DNA of 64,000 bases from F23-B02 sp963632825 (GTDB taxonomy: Bacteria; Bacillota; Clostridia; Oscillospirales; Oscillospiraceae): assembly GCA_963632825.1 (NCBI GenBank), contig CAVGWF010000005.1:80305-144304 (forward strand), written 5' to 3'. Below are positions 34,344 through 43,482 of this stretch, in pieces; the stretch's first letter is position 1; every line of letters starts with the position of its first letter. The position numbers and the translations under genes are program-made. Under the pieces are notes generated by a model, which saw only the letters and a program-made list of their open reading frames with translations, was not told the DNA's origin and ran no database searches.

Positions 34344-36287
34344 ATGGAAAAAGAGAAGTTTTACATTACAACGCCCATCTATTATCCCTCGGATAAGCTC
34401 CACATAGGTCACACCTACTGCACCGTAGCCACCGACGCGATAGCGCGCTACAAGAGGCTGCGCGGCTATGACGTCATGTTCCTCACCGGCACCGACGAGC
34501 ACGGTCAGAAGATCGAGGAAAAGGCAAAGGCGGCAGGGCTGACCCCGCAGGAGTTTGTAGATAAGATAGTCGAGGGTCCCGGCGGCATAACCGACCTGTG
34601 GAAGCTTATGAACATCTCGAACGACCGCTTTATCCGCACCACCGATGACTACCATGTCGCGGCGGTACAGCGCATCTTCAGGAAAATGTACGACAAGGGC
34701 GATATATACAAGGGCGCATATAAGGGAATGTACTGCACTCCCTGCGAGAGCTTCTGGACCGAGAGCCAGCTCAAGGACGGCAAATGCCCCGACTGCGGCA
34801 GAGAGGTCCACTACGCCGAGGAGGAGGCGTATTTCTTCCGCCTTTCCAAGTACGCGAAGCCCGTTCAGGAGCTGCTTGAGACCGGTACCTTCCTTGAGCC
34901 CGCTTCCCGCGTCAACGAGATGATAAACAACTTCATAAAGCCGGGTCTTGAGGATCTGTGCGTCTCCCGCACGAGCTTCAAGTGGGGCATCCCCGTCGAT
35001 TTTGACCCCGGTCATGTCGTCTATGTCTGGGTCGACGCGCTGTTTAACTACACCTCCGCGCTCGGCTTCCTCAACGACAGATATGACGATTACGACAAGT
35101 ACTGGCCTGCGGATGTGCACATAGTCGGCAAGGAGATCGTGCGCTTCCACTCGATAATCTGGCCGGCAATGCTCATGAGCATGGGCATGCCCCTGCCGAA
35201 GAAGGTCTACGGTCACGGCTGGCTGGTTATAGACGGCGGCAAGATGAGCAAGTCCAAGGGCAATGTTGTCGACCCATATAAGCTTGCGGATATGTTCGGC
35301 GTTGACGCGCTCAGGTTCTTCCTGCTGCGCACCTTCCCGTTCGGCTCCGACGGCAACTTCTCAAACGAGCTGCTCATCTCCACCATAAACACCGACCTTG
35401 CAAACGACCTCGGAAACCTCGTGTCGCGCACGACCGCCATGGTCGAAAAATACTTCGGCGGCACCCTGCCCGAGGACAGAGAGGCCGACGCTCTCGACGA
35501 TGAGCTCCTCGTGCTCGCAAAGCAGACCCGCGAGAGATATGCCGAGCAGATGGACAAGCTCCAGCTCCACCTTGCGCTTGAGGAGGTGTTCAGGCTCATC
35601 CAGCGTGCGAATAAGTATATCGACGAGACGGCACCCTGGCAGCTTGCCAAGGACGAGAGCAAGAAAGCCCGCCTCGCAAGCGTTCTGTATAATCTGCTTG
35701 AGTGCCTGCGCATGAGTCTCATCATGCTCACCCCGTTCATTCCCGAAAGCTGCGATAAGGCGTTTGCGCAGATCGGAGCCGACGAGAGCCTCCGCACATG
35801 GGACAGCTCCGCACGGTTCGGCGCCCTGCCCGCAGATATCACCGTGCACAGGGGCGAAACCCTGTTCCCGCGCCTTGATATGGCAAAGGCGCTTGAGGCG
35901 CTCGAAAAAATGAACGCCCCCGCAAGACCCAAGTTCCCGCCGGTCGAGCCGGAGGTCACGATAGACGATTTTGCAAAGTGTGATATGCGCGTGTGCAAGG
36001 TGCTCTCGTGCGAGCCCGTCAAGAAGTCGAAGAAGCTTTTGAAGTTCAAGCTCGATGACGGCAGCGGCACTCCGCGCCAGATTCTCTCCGGCATCCACGA
36101 GTTCTATGAGCCCGAGCAGCTCGTCGGCAAAACGGTCGTTGCCATCCTCAACCTGCCCAACCGCAAGATGATGGGCGAGGATTCCTGCGGCATGCTGCTG
36201 TCGGCCGTTCACGAGCACGACGGCAAGGAGGAGCTGCACCTGCTCATGCTCGATAACGAGGTTCCCGCGGGCTTCCGCCTGTGCTGA
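34344..36287 (+). CDS. metG: Methionyl-tRNA synthetase
   Basis: 647 residues, class I synthetase charging tRNA-Met. The HIGH-type signature YPSDKLHIGHTY is at residues 12-23, zinc cysteines appear in CTPCESFW and CPDCGR (near 133-155), and KMSKSKGN is near 300. A C-terminal tRNA-binding EMAP domain (DFAKCDMRVCKVLSCEPV) completes the long MetG form. GGAG precedes the start. Followed 13 bases later by a Nif11-like gene. Confidence 0.97.
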   Translation: MEKEKFYITTPIYYPSDKLHIGHTYCTVATDAIARYKRLRGYDVMFLTGTDEHGQKIEEKAKAAGLTPQEFVDKIVEGPGGITDLWKLMNISNDRFIRTTDDYHVAAVQRIFRKMYDKGDIYKGAYKGMYCTPCESFWTESQLKDGKCPDCGREVHYAEEEAYFFRLSKYAKPVQELLETGTFLEPASRVNEMINNFIKPGLEDLCVSRTSFKWGIPVDFDPGHVVYVWVDALFNYTSALGFLNDRYDDYDKYWPADVHIVGKEIVRFHSIIWPAMLMSMGMPLPKKVYGHGWLVIDGGKMSKSKGNVVDPYKLADMFGVDALRFFLLRTFPFGSDGNFSNELLISTINTDLANDLGNLVSRTTAMVEKYFGGTLPEDREADALDDELLVLAKQTRERYAEQMDKLQLHLALEEVFRLIQRANKYIDETAPWQLAKDESKKARLASVLYNLLECLRMSLIMLTPFIPESCDKAFAQIGADESLRTWDSSARFGALPADITVHRGETLFPRLDMAKALEALEKMNAPARPKFPPVEPEVTIDDFAKCDMRVCKVLSCEPVKKSKKLLKFKLDDGSGTPRQILSGIHEFYEPEQLVGKTVVAILNLPNRKMMGEDSCGMLLSAVHEHDGKEELHLLMLDNEVPAGFRLC

Positions 36288-36300
36288 AAGGAGACGCCGC

Positions 36301-36651
36301 GTGAATATAAATCTTAATGTTGTCAAGTTTTTGCAGAAGTATGAGTCCGATCCCGAGCTCCGCGCGCGCATCGAGCAGGCGGAGATGATGTATCCCGGCA
36401 GCCTTGAGATCCGCGAGTCGGTCGTTGAGGATGTGCTCATTCCCATCGCCGAGGAAATGGGGCTGGGCTTCACGCTCATGGATCTTTACACCTATGAGCG
36501 CAAGCTCAAAAACGAGCGCAGCCGCGATGTCGAGCTGACCGAGGAGGAGCTTAAGGCCGACGATGACGAGTTCAGCTACTGGCTCGTCGACAGAGGCTGG
36601 GAAAACGATAAATCCTGCTTCGATAAGAGCTCACCCAAAGGAATAGACTGA
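36301..36651 (+). CDS. Nif11-like domain small protein
   Basis: 116 residues from a GTG start with AAAGGAG upstream. The N-terminal 85 residues fit the Nif11 pattern: FLQKYESDPELRARIEQA, then VLIPIAEEMGLGFTLMDL and ending in ELTEEELK. Nif11 domains occur in nitrogen-fixation associated proteins and as leaders of ribosomally made peptides. Here there is no Gly-Gly cleavage site and only one cysteine in the short tail (FSYWLVDRGWEN...), so a precursor-peptide role is not clear. Co-transcribed with metG and closed by a strong terminator. Confidence 0.6.
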   Translation: MNINLNVVKFLQKYESDPELRARIEQAEMMYPGSLEIRESVVEDVLIPIAEEMGLGFTLMDLYTYERKLKNERSRDVELTEEELKADDDEFSYWLVDRGWENDKSCFDKSSPKGID

Positions 36652-36654
36652 TCT

Positions 36655-36681
36655 AAAAAGCCGGCCCTTGGCCGGCTTTTT
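36655..36681 (+). terminator. Intrinsic terminator of the metG operon
   Basis: AAAAAGCCGGCC-CTT-GGCCGGCTTTTT. Confidence 0.95.
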
Positions 36682-36719
36682 CATCGGGCAGAGCTGCTCT
36701 GTCCGGTCAATATTGCAAG

Positions 36720-36747
36720 TACCGGCCGCAGATATCTGCGGCCGGTA
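36720..36747. repeat. Perfect 28-base palindrome
   Basis: TACCGGCCGCAGAT followed directly by its reverse complement, in the 226-base gap after the metG terminator. The rest of that gap holds no recognised feature. Confidence 0.7.
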
Positions 36748-36907
36748 TCTGATTATGCCGGGTTTGCTACATATAGTCCTCTGCAAGCCAACTGAAACCG
36801 CCTACAGGCTCTATCCTTGCAAATACTATATAGCTGTTTAGTATCAGTCTGCTCAAGTGTTCTCCAAAGTTATCATAAACTCAGGCGGAAGCCTGCTGCC
36901 TGAATGT

Positions 36908-37420
36908 TTATTTGAGCTTTCTTTTTATCTCGTTTGCACTCAGCACAAGGTCGCCGAAAGCAGCAAGTCCGAGACCGGAGAGATATGATATGACGGCACC
37001 GGGAATGAGGATACCAAAGAATATTCCTATATTGAACTCACTGTGTCCCCAATAGGTGCTGACATTTGCAAAGGTAAATGCGAGAATTACCGATGCGATC
37101 ATCCCAAGTACGCATATGAAGGTCGCTATATCCTTGAGCGTTGCACCGGGGTTGGAGTATAAACCGCCCCCGGAAGACGAAACAGATGCACCGCCATTTT
37201 CCGGAGCTGCATTCCCCGCTTGCCAGCGTTTATTGACCGCAAACTGAGCCTGCTCCATACAATCAGCGGCAAAATAATGCCCATCCACCTCAAAGACCTT
37301 GCCCTGCGCACGCATCGCTTCAAACTCACCGTCCGAAATGTCCTTGAACCAGCCGTAGCCGTCGTGATCCGAAAATTCACTGGCCTGCGATGCTTTTGTT
37401 GCGTAAATTCTCTTGCTCAT
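36908..37420 (-). CDS. Two-helix membrane protein of unknown function
   Basis: 170 residues. A soluble N-terminal half (about residues 1-90) contains GYGWFKDISDGEFEAMRAQG. Two transmembrane helices follow (IATFICVLGMIASVILAFTF near 98-117, and one near 130-155), with a short basic tail. A Shine-Dalgarno-like GGAGGA precedes the ATG. Divergent from an Xre-type regulator across a 143-base region with a clear palindrome. No family recognised. Confidence 0.7.
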   Translation of the reverse strand: MSKRIYATKASQASEFSDHDGYGWFKDISDGEFEAMRAQGKVFEVDGHYFAADCMEQAQFAVNKRWQAGNAAPENGGASVSSSGGGLYSNPGATLKDIATFICVLGMIASVILAFTFANVSTYWGHSEFNIGIFFGILIPGAVISYLSGLGLAAFGDLVLSANEIKRKLK

Positions 37421-37446
37421 ACAAAAATCCTCCCAAAATTCATTCC

Positions 37447-37468
37447 TATAATCGGTAATTCGATTATA
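37447..37468. promoter_or_regulatory. Operator-like palindrome between membrane gene and Xre regulator
   Basis: TATAATCG-GTAATT-CGATTATA, eight-base perfect arms. A second, shorter repeat CTTGA...TCAAG lies at 37475-37492. Confidence 0.55.
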
Positions 37469-37563
37469 AACGCACTTGATTCATATGTCAAGATGTAAAT
37501 CCGACTAAAAATCTGTTTGAAATGAACATCTGGCGGATAAGATAAACCCAAGGGGGCGAGAAT

Positions 37564-37893
37564 ATGAGGCTTGATTATCAGGAGATAGGACGCAGGATCG
37601 CGCAGCGCAGACGGTTGCTTGGGCTCAAGCAGGCTGAGGTCGAGGAGCGAGCCGAGCTTGGATATAAGTACCTTTCGAACATTGAGCGCGGGATATCCAT
37701 ACCGTCCACAGAGGTTATAATGCGTCTCGCCGCGGCTCTTGATACGACGCCGGATGCTTTTCTTGTCGGTGCGGTGCAGCCCGATCCGCAGGAAAAATGG
37801 CGCAGCGTCGCCGAGCGCCTGCGCACACTGTCGCCCCGTCAGCTTGAGCTTGCCGAGCAGCTTATCGAAATCGCCTCAAAGCAGGATTTTTAG
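37564..37893 (+). CDS. Xre-family helix-turn-helix regulator
   Basis: 109 residues. An HTH_3 domain at residues 6-65 (IGRRIAQRRRLLGLKQAEVE, then YLSNIERGISIPSTEVIMRL) is followed by a short C-terminal helix pair. It is probably a repressor of the divergent membrane protein gene and possibly itself. GGGGG seven bases upstream supports the start. Confidence 0.88.
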   Translation: MRLDYQEIGRRIAQRRRLLGLKQAEVEERAELGYKYLSNIERGISIPSTEVIMRLAAALDTTPDAFLVGAVQPDPQEKWRSVAERLRTLSPRQLELAEQLIEIASKQDF

Positions 37894-37920
37894 ACGGCTT
37901 TCACAGCCGCAGATATGACA

Positions 37921-37957
37921 AAGCCAGCCGCAGCGGGTGACCCGCTGCGGCTGGCTT
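37921..37957 (+). terminator. Strong hairpin after the Xre gene
   Basis: A 17-bp stem AAGCCAGCCGCAGCGGG with a TGA loop. The following T-run is minimal, so termination is likely but not certain. Confidence 0.6.
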
Positions 37958-37983
37958 GCTGTGTGCCGCTCTGTATCCACTTA

Positions 37984-38165
37984 TTGCGCCGGCCTGCGCC
38001 GAGATATGTTTTCGCCTCATCAGTCAGGCTTACGCCTGACGGCCTTCCCTCCGAGGGGAAGCCAAGGACGCACTACAGCAGTGCGGCGATATACCTGTTT
38101 TGTCCGCACCCTACGGCCGGGACACCGCAATGACCGTATCCGCAGGCGCGTAAAAGCGCCTGAGG
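37984..38165 (-). repeat. Dispersed modular hairpin repeat, copy 6
   Basis: Inverse orientation, diverged: GTCAGGCTTACGCCTGAC replaces the GTCGGC hairpin, then CTTCCCTCCGAGGGGAAG and a closing GTATCCGCAGGCGCG with AAAGCGCCTGAGG. Ends directly before the dnaE stop. Confidence 0.75.
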
Positions 38166-38173
38166 AGAAATTA

Positions 38174-41100
38174 TTATTTTATCACAACATTTTTATCCCC
38201 GCAGAGCTCCTTAAGCTCGGCGACGAGGGACGGATGGACAAGGCATTTTGTTCCGATGCGTTTTTTCTCCCGCTCACAGTAGATTATCATTTGCTGCGTG
38301 CCGGGGAACATCGTAAGGATGAGCTTTATGCGCTCAAGCAGCGGGTCGTCTTCGCCCGGCAGCTTGACCCACAGCTTCTGCGCGGGCGACGCCGCCGGCG
38401 CAGAGCGAACCGGTGCAAGCTTTCCGAGGTCGGAGATGGGCCGGATCTCGTCAACCATGAGCTGCGGCTCCTTCTCGTCGCGCACCGACACCCTGCCGCG
38501 TACTATTATAAGCTCGTTTTCCTTGACGAACCGGCCTCCGGTATCGAGCGCGCGCTGGAACGCTATAAGCTCCATTGCGCCGGTATCGTCCTCAAGGCCG
38601 ATATAGCTCATCAGCGTATTCGATTTCGTTGTGCGCGTGCTGCTCGACTGCACGACTCCGGCAACGGCAACAACGGCTCCGTCCGGGTACGCCTTATGCC
38701 GGTTATCGGATGCAGCGTCGGCGAGTATGCTCGCTATCGGTACAAGCCCCGCACGGCGGACGCGCTCGCGGTATTCGTCCATCGGATGCCCGCTCAGGTA
38801 CAGACCCGCAGTCTCCTTCTCCATTGCCATGAGCTCGGCGCGGGTATATTCCTCGACATCGGGTATCCGTATACTCATCGCGCCCGACTCCTCGAACTCC
38901 GGCTCTCCGAAAAGGTTTATCTGCCCGTCAACATTGCTGCGGCTGTCGTGCTGCACTCCGTCTATCATAACGCCGGCTATCCTCAGCAGCGCCTTGCGCT
39001 TGTAGCCGAAGCTGTCAAACGCACCGGCGCGGATGAGATTCTCGACCGCTCTGCGGTTGAGCTCACGCCCCGCCATGCGGCGGCAGAAATCCTCGAAGCT
39101 GCGGAACGCGCCGTCCCGGCTTCGGCGGGCAATGAGCTCGTTTATAAATCCCCTGCCGATGCTTTTTATTGCTACAAGTCCGAAGCGTATATCGTTTCCG
39201 CTGACGGAAAAGTCGGCATACGACTCATTCACATCCGGCGGCAGCAGCCTTATGCCCATTTCGCGGCACTCGGCTATATACTCGGAAATTTTCGTGCTGT
39301 TATCGAGAACGCTGCTCAGAAGCGCCGCCATGTACTGGCGCGGATAACGCCGCTTCATGTATGCGGTGCGGTAGGAAACGATGGCATAGCTCACCGCGTG
39401 AGCCTTGTTGAACGCATACGACGCAAAGTCAAGTATCTCGTCGTAAATGCTGTTTGCCGTATCCTCGGGCACTCCGCGCTTTACGGCGCCGTCTATGCCG
39501 CGTTCGGCATCGCCGTGGACGAACGCCCTGCGCTCGGCGTCGATGACCTTATGCTTTTTCTTGCTCATTGCACGGCGGATCATATCCGCCTGACCGAGCG
39601 AAAATCCGGCGAGGCGGCGGAAAATTTCAATGACCTGCTCCTGATACACGATGCAGCCGTAGGTGACCTCAAGTATGGGGCGCAGCAGCTCATGCTTATA
39701 GCTTATCCTCTCCGGATGCGCCGAGCACTCTATGAACCGAGGTATGCTGTCCATGGGACCGGGACGGTAGAGCGCTATGACCGCGGTTATATCCTCAATG
39801 CTCTTGGGTTTGAGCCCCATGCACACGCCGGTCATGCCCGTGCTCTCGAGCTGGAACACGCCGCTGGTGTGCCCCTCTGAGAGCATTTTGAACACCTCTG
39901 CATCGCCGTCCGGTATCTTCTCGACCTCAAAGTCGGGCTCGGTGCGGCGCACGAGCTTTGCCGCATCCTCGAGCACCGTGAGGTTCCTGAGCCCCAGAAA
40001 GTCCATTTTGAGAAGCCCCAGTTCCTCAAGAGTGGTCATCTGGTACTGTGTGACCACCGATTCGTCGTTTTTCGACAGGGGCACATACTCGTAAACGGGC
40101 TTATCGGTTATAACCACGCCTGCCGCATGCATGCTGGCATGGCGCGGGATGCCCTCGAGCGCCTCGGCTACATCTATGAGCCGCCGCAGCATCTCGTCGC
40201 TTTCGTACATATCGCGCAGAGGCTTTGAAATGCGCAGAGCCTCCTTTATCGTCATGCTCGGGCCCATGGGTATCGCCTTGGCAACGGCGTCTGTCTCGGC
40301 GTAGCTCAGATCGAGAACGCGCCCGACATCGCGCACGGCGGCTCGGGCCGCCATTGTGCCGAAGGTGACTATCTGTGCAACATGGTCGTGCCCGTATTTG
40401 CGGTTTACATACTCGATGACCTCTCCCCTGCGCTGAACGCAGAAGTCAATGTCTATATCGGGCATGCTGACGCGCTCGGGGTTTAAAAAGCGCTCGAAAT
40501 AAAGACTGTATTTTATCGGATCGACATCCGTTATCCCCAGCGTGTACGAAACGACGCTGCCCGCAGCCGAGCCGCGGCCGGGACCGACGGGTATCTTTTT
40601 TCGCTTTGCATAGGCTATGAAGTCGGAAACTATGAGGAAATAATCGACAAAGCCCATCTTTTTTATCATCTCAAGCTCGTACTCGAGCTGTTTTTTAACG
40701 CTGCCGCCGTCATTGGGATAGCGGCGGGAAAGTCCCTCAAGGCACAGCCTTTGCAGGTAGGAAAAGCTGTCCGTTTCGCCCTCCGGCAGCTTGAAGCGCG
40801 GCAGCTTGTATTTGCCGAACTCAAAATCGTAATTGCACAGCTCGGCGATCCTGGCCGTGTTGTCGGCAGCCTCCGGATGCTCCGGAAACAGTGCGCGCAT
40901 CTCGTCCTCGGTCTTGAGGTAGAACTCCTCCGTTTCGAACTTCATGCGCGAGGGGTCGTTCACCGTTTTCTGCATCTGAACGCACATGAGAACATCCTGA
41001 TAATACGCGTCCTGCTTTTCGATGTAGTGTGCGTCGTTTGTCAGGGCAAGGGGTATGCCGGTCTCCTCGTGTATGCGCAGAAGCCCCTTTGAGGCGCGGT

Positions 41101-41647
41101 GCTCGGCATCGAGCCCGTGATCCTGTAGCTCAAGATAAAATCCGTCCTCGCCGAACAGCTCGCGCAGCTCGAGCGCCTTTTTCTTTGCGCCCTCGTAGTT
41201 GCCGGAGAGGATCATGCGCGGTATCGCGCCCGCAACGCAGCCGGAAAGGCAGACAAGCCCCTCGGCGCGCTCGTGCAGAAGCTGCCAGTCTATGCGGGGC
41301 TTGGTGTAAAAGCCCTCGGTAAACGCGGCCGACACGAGGTAGCACAGGTTTTTGTAGCCCATCTCGTTTCTGCACAGCAGGATAAGGTGGGTGTACTCCG
41401 AGTCGATGCCGTGCTCGCGGTCAAAGCGCGTTCTCGGCGCGACATACACCTCGCAGCCGATGATGGGCTTTATCCCCGCCGCACGGCACGCCTTATAAAA
41501 CGCAACGGCGCCGTACATGACGCCGTGGTCGGTTATGGCAAGCGCGGTCTGTCCGAGCTCCTTTGCGCGTGCAGCGAGCGGCTCGATGCGGCATTCACCG
41601 TCGAGCAGCGAATATTCGGTATGAACATGAAGGTGAACAAAGCTCAT
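38174..41647 (-). CDS. dnaE: DNA polymerase III subunit alpha
   Basis: 1157 residues of replicative polymerase. A PHP domain opens it (FVHLHVHTEYSLLDGECR). The polymerase palm holds the catalytic PDIDIDFC near residue 405, followed by HDHVAQIVTFGTMAARAAVR. A helix-hairpin-helix region comes later and an OB-fold lies near 990-1090 (VVAVAGVVQSSSTRTTKSN). The ATG at 41647 with GAGGAAA upstream is preferred to an earlier in-frame codon because the PHP domain starts there. It lies after whiA on the same strand, so it may belong to the hprK operon. Confidence 0.97.
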   Translation of the reverse strand: MSFVHLHVHTEYSLLDGECRIEPLAARAKELGQTALAITDHGVMYGAVAFYKACRAAGIKPIIGCEVYVAPRTRFDREHGIDSEYTHLILLCRNEMGYKNLCYLVSAAFTEGFYTKPRIDWQLLHERAEGLVCLSGCVAGAIPRMILSGNYEGAKKKALELRELFGEDGFYLELQDHGLDAEHRASKGLLRIHEETGIPLALTNDAHYIEKQDAYYQDVLMCVQMQKTVNDPSRMKFETEEFYLKTEDEMRALFPEHPEAADNTARIAELCNYDFEFGKYKLPRFKLPEGETDSFSYLQRLCLEGLSRRYPNDGGSVKKQLEYELEMIKKMGFVDYFLIVSDFIAYAKRKKIPVGPGRGSAAGSVVSYTLGITDVDPIKYSLYFERFLNPERVSMPDIDIDFCVQRRGEVIEYVNRKYGHDHVAQIVTFGTMAARAAVRDVGRVLDLSYAETDAVAKAIPMGPSMTIKEALRISKPLRDMYESDEMLRRLIDVAEALEGIPRHASMHAAGVVITDKPVYEYVPLSKNDESVVTQYQMTTLEELGLLKMDFLGLRNLTVLEDAAKLVRRTEPDFEVEKIPDGDAEVFKMLSEGHTSGVFQLESTGMTGVCMGLKPKSIEDITAVIALYRPGPMDSIPRFIECSAHPERISYKHELLRPILEVTYGCIVYQEQVIEIFRRLAGFSLGQADMIRRAMSKKKHKVIDAERRAFVHGDAERGIDGAVKRGVPEDTANSIYDEILDFASYAFNKAHAVSYAIVSYRTAYMKRRYPRQYMAALLSSVLDNSTKISEYIAECREMGIRLLPPDVNESYADFSVSGNDIRFGLVAIKSIGRGFINELIARRSRDGAFRSFEDFCRRMAGRELNRRAVENLIRAGAFDSFGYKRKALLRIAGVMIDGVQHDSRSNVDGQINLFGEPEFEESGAMSIRIPDVEEYTRAELMAMEKETAGLYLSGHPMDEYRERVRRAGLVPIASILADAASDNRHKAYPDGAVVAVAGVVQSSSTRTTKSNTLMSYIGLEDDTGAMELIAFQRALDTGGRFVKENELIIVRGRVSVRDEKEPQLMVDEIRPISDLGKLAPVRSAPAASPAQKLWVKLPGEDDPLLERIKLILTMFPGTQQMIIYCEREKKRIGTKCLVHPSLVAELKELCGDKNVVIK

Positions 41648-41694
41648 ATTTTTCCTCGGTCCTCCGCCGGTCAAAGCCGTGTTTCCGGCGGCTT

Positions 41695-42603
41695 CTATTC
41701 CTTCTCCTCGGCGGGCGTATATGTCAGAAGCTTCTTGAGCCTGTGGCTCAGGCAGCTTTTCGATACGGGCGGATATGACAGCATGGCAAGGTCGGCTAAG
41801 CTCGCCTCCGGATTTGCATACCGCAGCAGCGCCGCCTGCTGAAGCTTATCCGGCAGCGAATCGAGCCCGCAGAGCTTATCTATGCGCTTTATGGCCTCCA
41901 TCTGCTTTGCGGCTGCCTCGACGACCTTGTCGGCATTGGCCGAGTCGCAGTTTACCTTGCGGTTTATGCTGTTTTTCATGTCCTTTTCTATCTTTGCGGA
42001 CATAATGTCCATCGCGCAGACCTGCGCGCCTATAGTGGTCAAAAGATCTTCAATATGCTCGCTCTTTTTGAAATAGAGCAGGTACTCGCCCTTACGCTGA
42101 GCCTCCTTGGGCGAAAAGCCCATCTCAAGCAGCACGGAATACGCTTCCCTGCTCACGCTGTAGTGCGTTGTGGCAAGCTCAAGGTGATAGCGCTTTGCCG
42201 GATCCGTGACCGAGCCTCCCGCGAGAAACGCGCCTCGGATAAACGACGCCTTGCAGCACGGCTCCTCGATAACGCCAAAGTTTATGTGCAGGGTGGGGCT
42301 TGACGGGTCGTTGCCGAAGGCGTCGAACACGGTCTCTATCTTCTGCGCGTCGTTTATGACGAAAACATGCTTTACGCCTCTCTCCCGCTCCGGAGCGTCG
42401 AAATTAATGCCGAACGCGCGGCGGAAAAGATGCGGCAGCCTTTCCGCAAGCTCGTCGCTGCCGGTGGTTATTTTTATCCCGCGCGGCGAGAACGCGTGCG
42501 CATACAGCAAAACGCCGTATGCCTCGGCGACGGCGCAGCATTTGCGCTCGACCCGAGGCTCACACAGCTCGGCTCTGACTTTTTGCGCGAAGGTTCTTTC
42601 CAT
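41695..42603 (-). CDS. whiA: DNA-binding protein WhiA
   Basis: 302 residues. A LAGLIDADG-like N-terminal domain (RKCCAVAEAYGVLLYAHAFS, then FIRGAFLAGGSV) precedes a C-terminal helix-turn-helix (NPEASLADLAMLSYPPVSKS). WhiA is conserved in Gram-positives and linked to cell division and sporulation. Its start adjoins the rapZ stop. The gene glmR/yvcK, usually between rapZ and whiA, is absent. Confidence 0.96.
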   Translation of the reverse strand: MERTFAQKVRAELCEPRVERKCCAVAEAYGVLLYAHAFSPRGIKITTGSDELAERLPHLFRRAFGINFDAPERERGVKHVFVINDAQKIETVFDAFGNDPSSPTLHINFGVIEEPCCKASFIRGAFLAGGSVTDPAKRYHLELATTHYSVSREAYSVLLEMGFSPKEAQRKGEYLLYFKKSEHIEDLLTTIGAQVCAMDIMSAKIEKDMKNSINRKVNCDSANADKVVEAAAKQMEAIKRIDKLCGLDSLPDKLQQAALLRYANPEASLADLAMLSYPPVSKSCLSHRLKKLLTYTPAEEKE

Positions 42604-42604
42604 C

Positions 42605-43465
42605 TCACTTCATAAGGTCGCGGTTTATACTCACCACCGGAATGCCGAGGCATTTCAGATGTCCCGCGAGCGCCGACGCGACCGCAACGCTGCGGTGTCT
42701 GCCGCCGGTGCAGCCGACGGCGATGGTGAGGCTGTATTTGCCCTCCTCGATGTAAAGCGGCAGGAGGTATTCTATCATGTCGGTGAGCTTGTCCATAAAG
42801 GTATTGGTCTGCTCAAAGCCGAAAACATAGTCGCGCACCGGCGCGTCCATGCCGCTGAGGAGCTTGAGATCCTCAACATAAAACGGATTGGGCAGAAACC
42901 GCACGTCGAAAACGAGGTCGGCATCCAGCGGCATACCGTATTTAAAGCCGAACGACATTACATTCACGACTATCGAGCGGTCGGTGGCGGAGTCGGAAAA
43001 ATGGGTGTACAGCTCGTTATGGAGCTGACCGAGCGTCAGGTGCGAGGTGTCGACTATGTAGTCGGCGATATCGCGTATCGGCCGAAGCTGCTCGGTTTCC
43101 TTTATGATGGCGTCCTCGATCGAGCCGCCGCTTTTTGCCGCCAGCGGGTGCGGGCGGCGCGATTCCTTGTAGCGCTTTACGATGACGGCGGGCTCCGCCT
43201 CCATGAACAGTATCTTATAGCCGAAGTCCATCTCGCGCAGCGTTTCAAGGGTGTTGAATATGTCCCTTATCCCGTTTTTCTCACGAATGTCGGTGACGAG
43301 GGCGACCTTTTCATACCGTCCCTTCGTCGCCGCACACAGCTCGGCGAATTTCGGTATGAGCGCTGCCGGCATATTGTCAACGCAGTAGTAATCCAGATCC
43401 TCTATTATATCCGCCGCCTGGCTCTTGCCGCCGCCGGACATTCCCGTTATTATAAGAAACTCCAT
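42605..43465 (-). CDS. rapZ: RNase adapter/nucleotide-binding protein RapZ (YvcJ)
   Basis: 286 residues. The Walker A GMSGGGKSQAADIIED is at residues 8-23, followed by YCVDNMPAALIPKF and the C-terminal GCTGGRHRSVAVA. Binds nucleotides; in other bacteria it controls amino-sugar metabolism through RNA decay. The ATG at 43465 with GGGGGGAG upstream is chosen; earlier in-frame codons overlap murB and show no homology. One base separates its stop from the whiA start. Confidence 0.95.
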   Translation of the reverse strand: MEFLIITGMSGGGKSQAADIIEDLDYYCVDNMPAALIPKFAELCAATKGRYEKVALVTDIREKNGIRDIFNTLETLREMDFGYKILFMEAEPAVIVKRYKESRRPHPLAAKSGGSIEDAIIKETEQLRPIRDIADYIVDTSHLTLGQLHNELYTHFSDSATDRSIVVNVMSFGFKYGMPLDADLVFDVRFLPNPFYVEDLKLLSGMDAPVRDYVFGFEQTNTFMDKLTDMIEYLLPLYIEEGKYSLTIAVGCTGGRHRSVAVASALAGHLKCLGIPVVSINRDLMK

Positions 43466-43482
43466 ATTCTCCCCCCTGAGCC

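Noticed and set aside
37937..39880. 647-codon plus-strand frame opposite dnaE
   Set aside because: Antisense to dnaE, low-complexity composition, no family motif.
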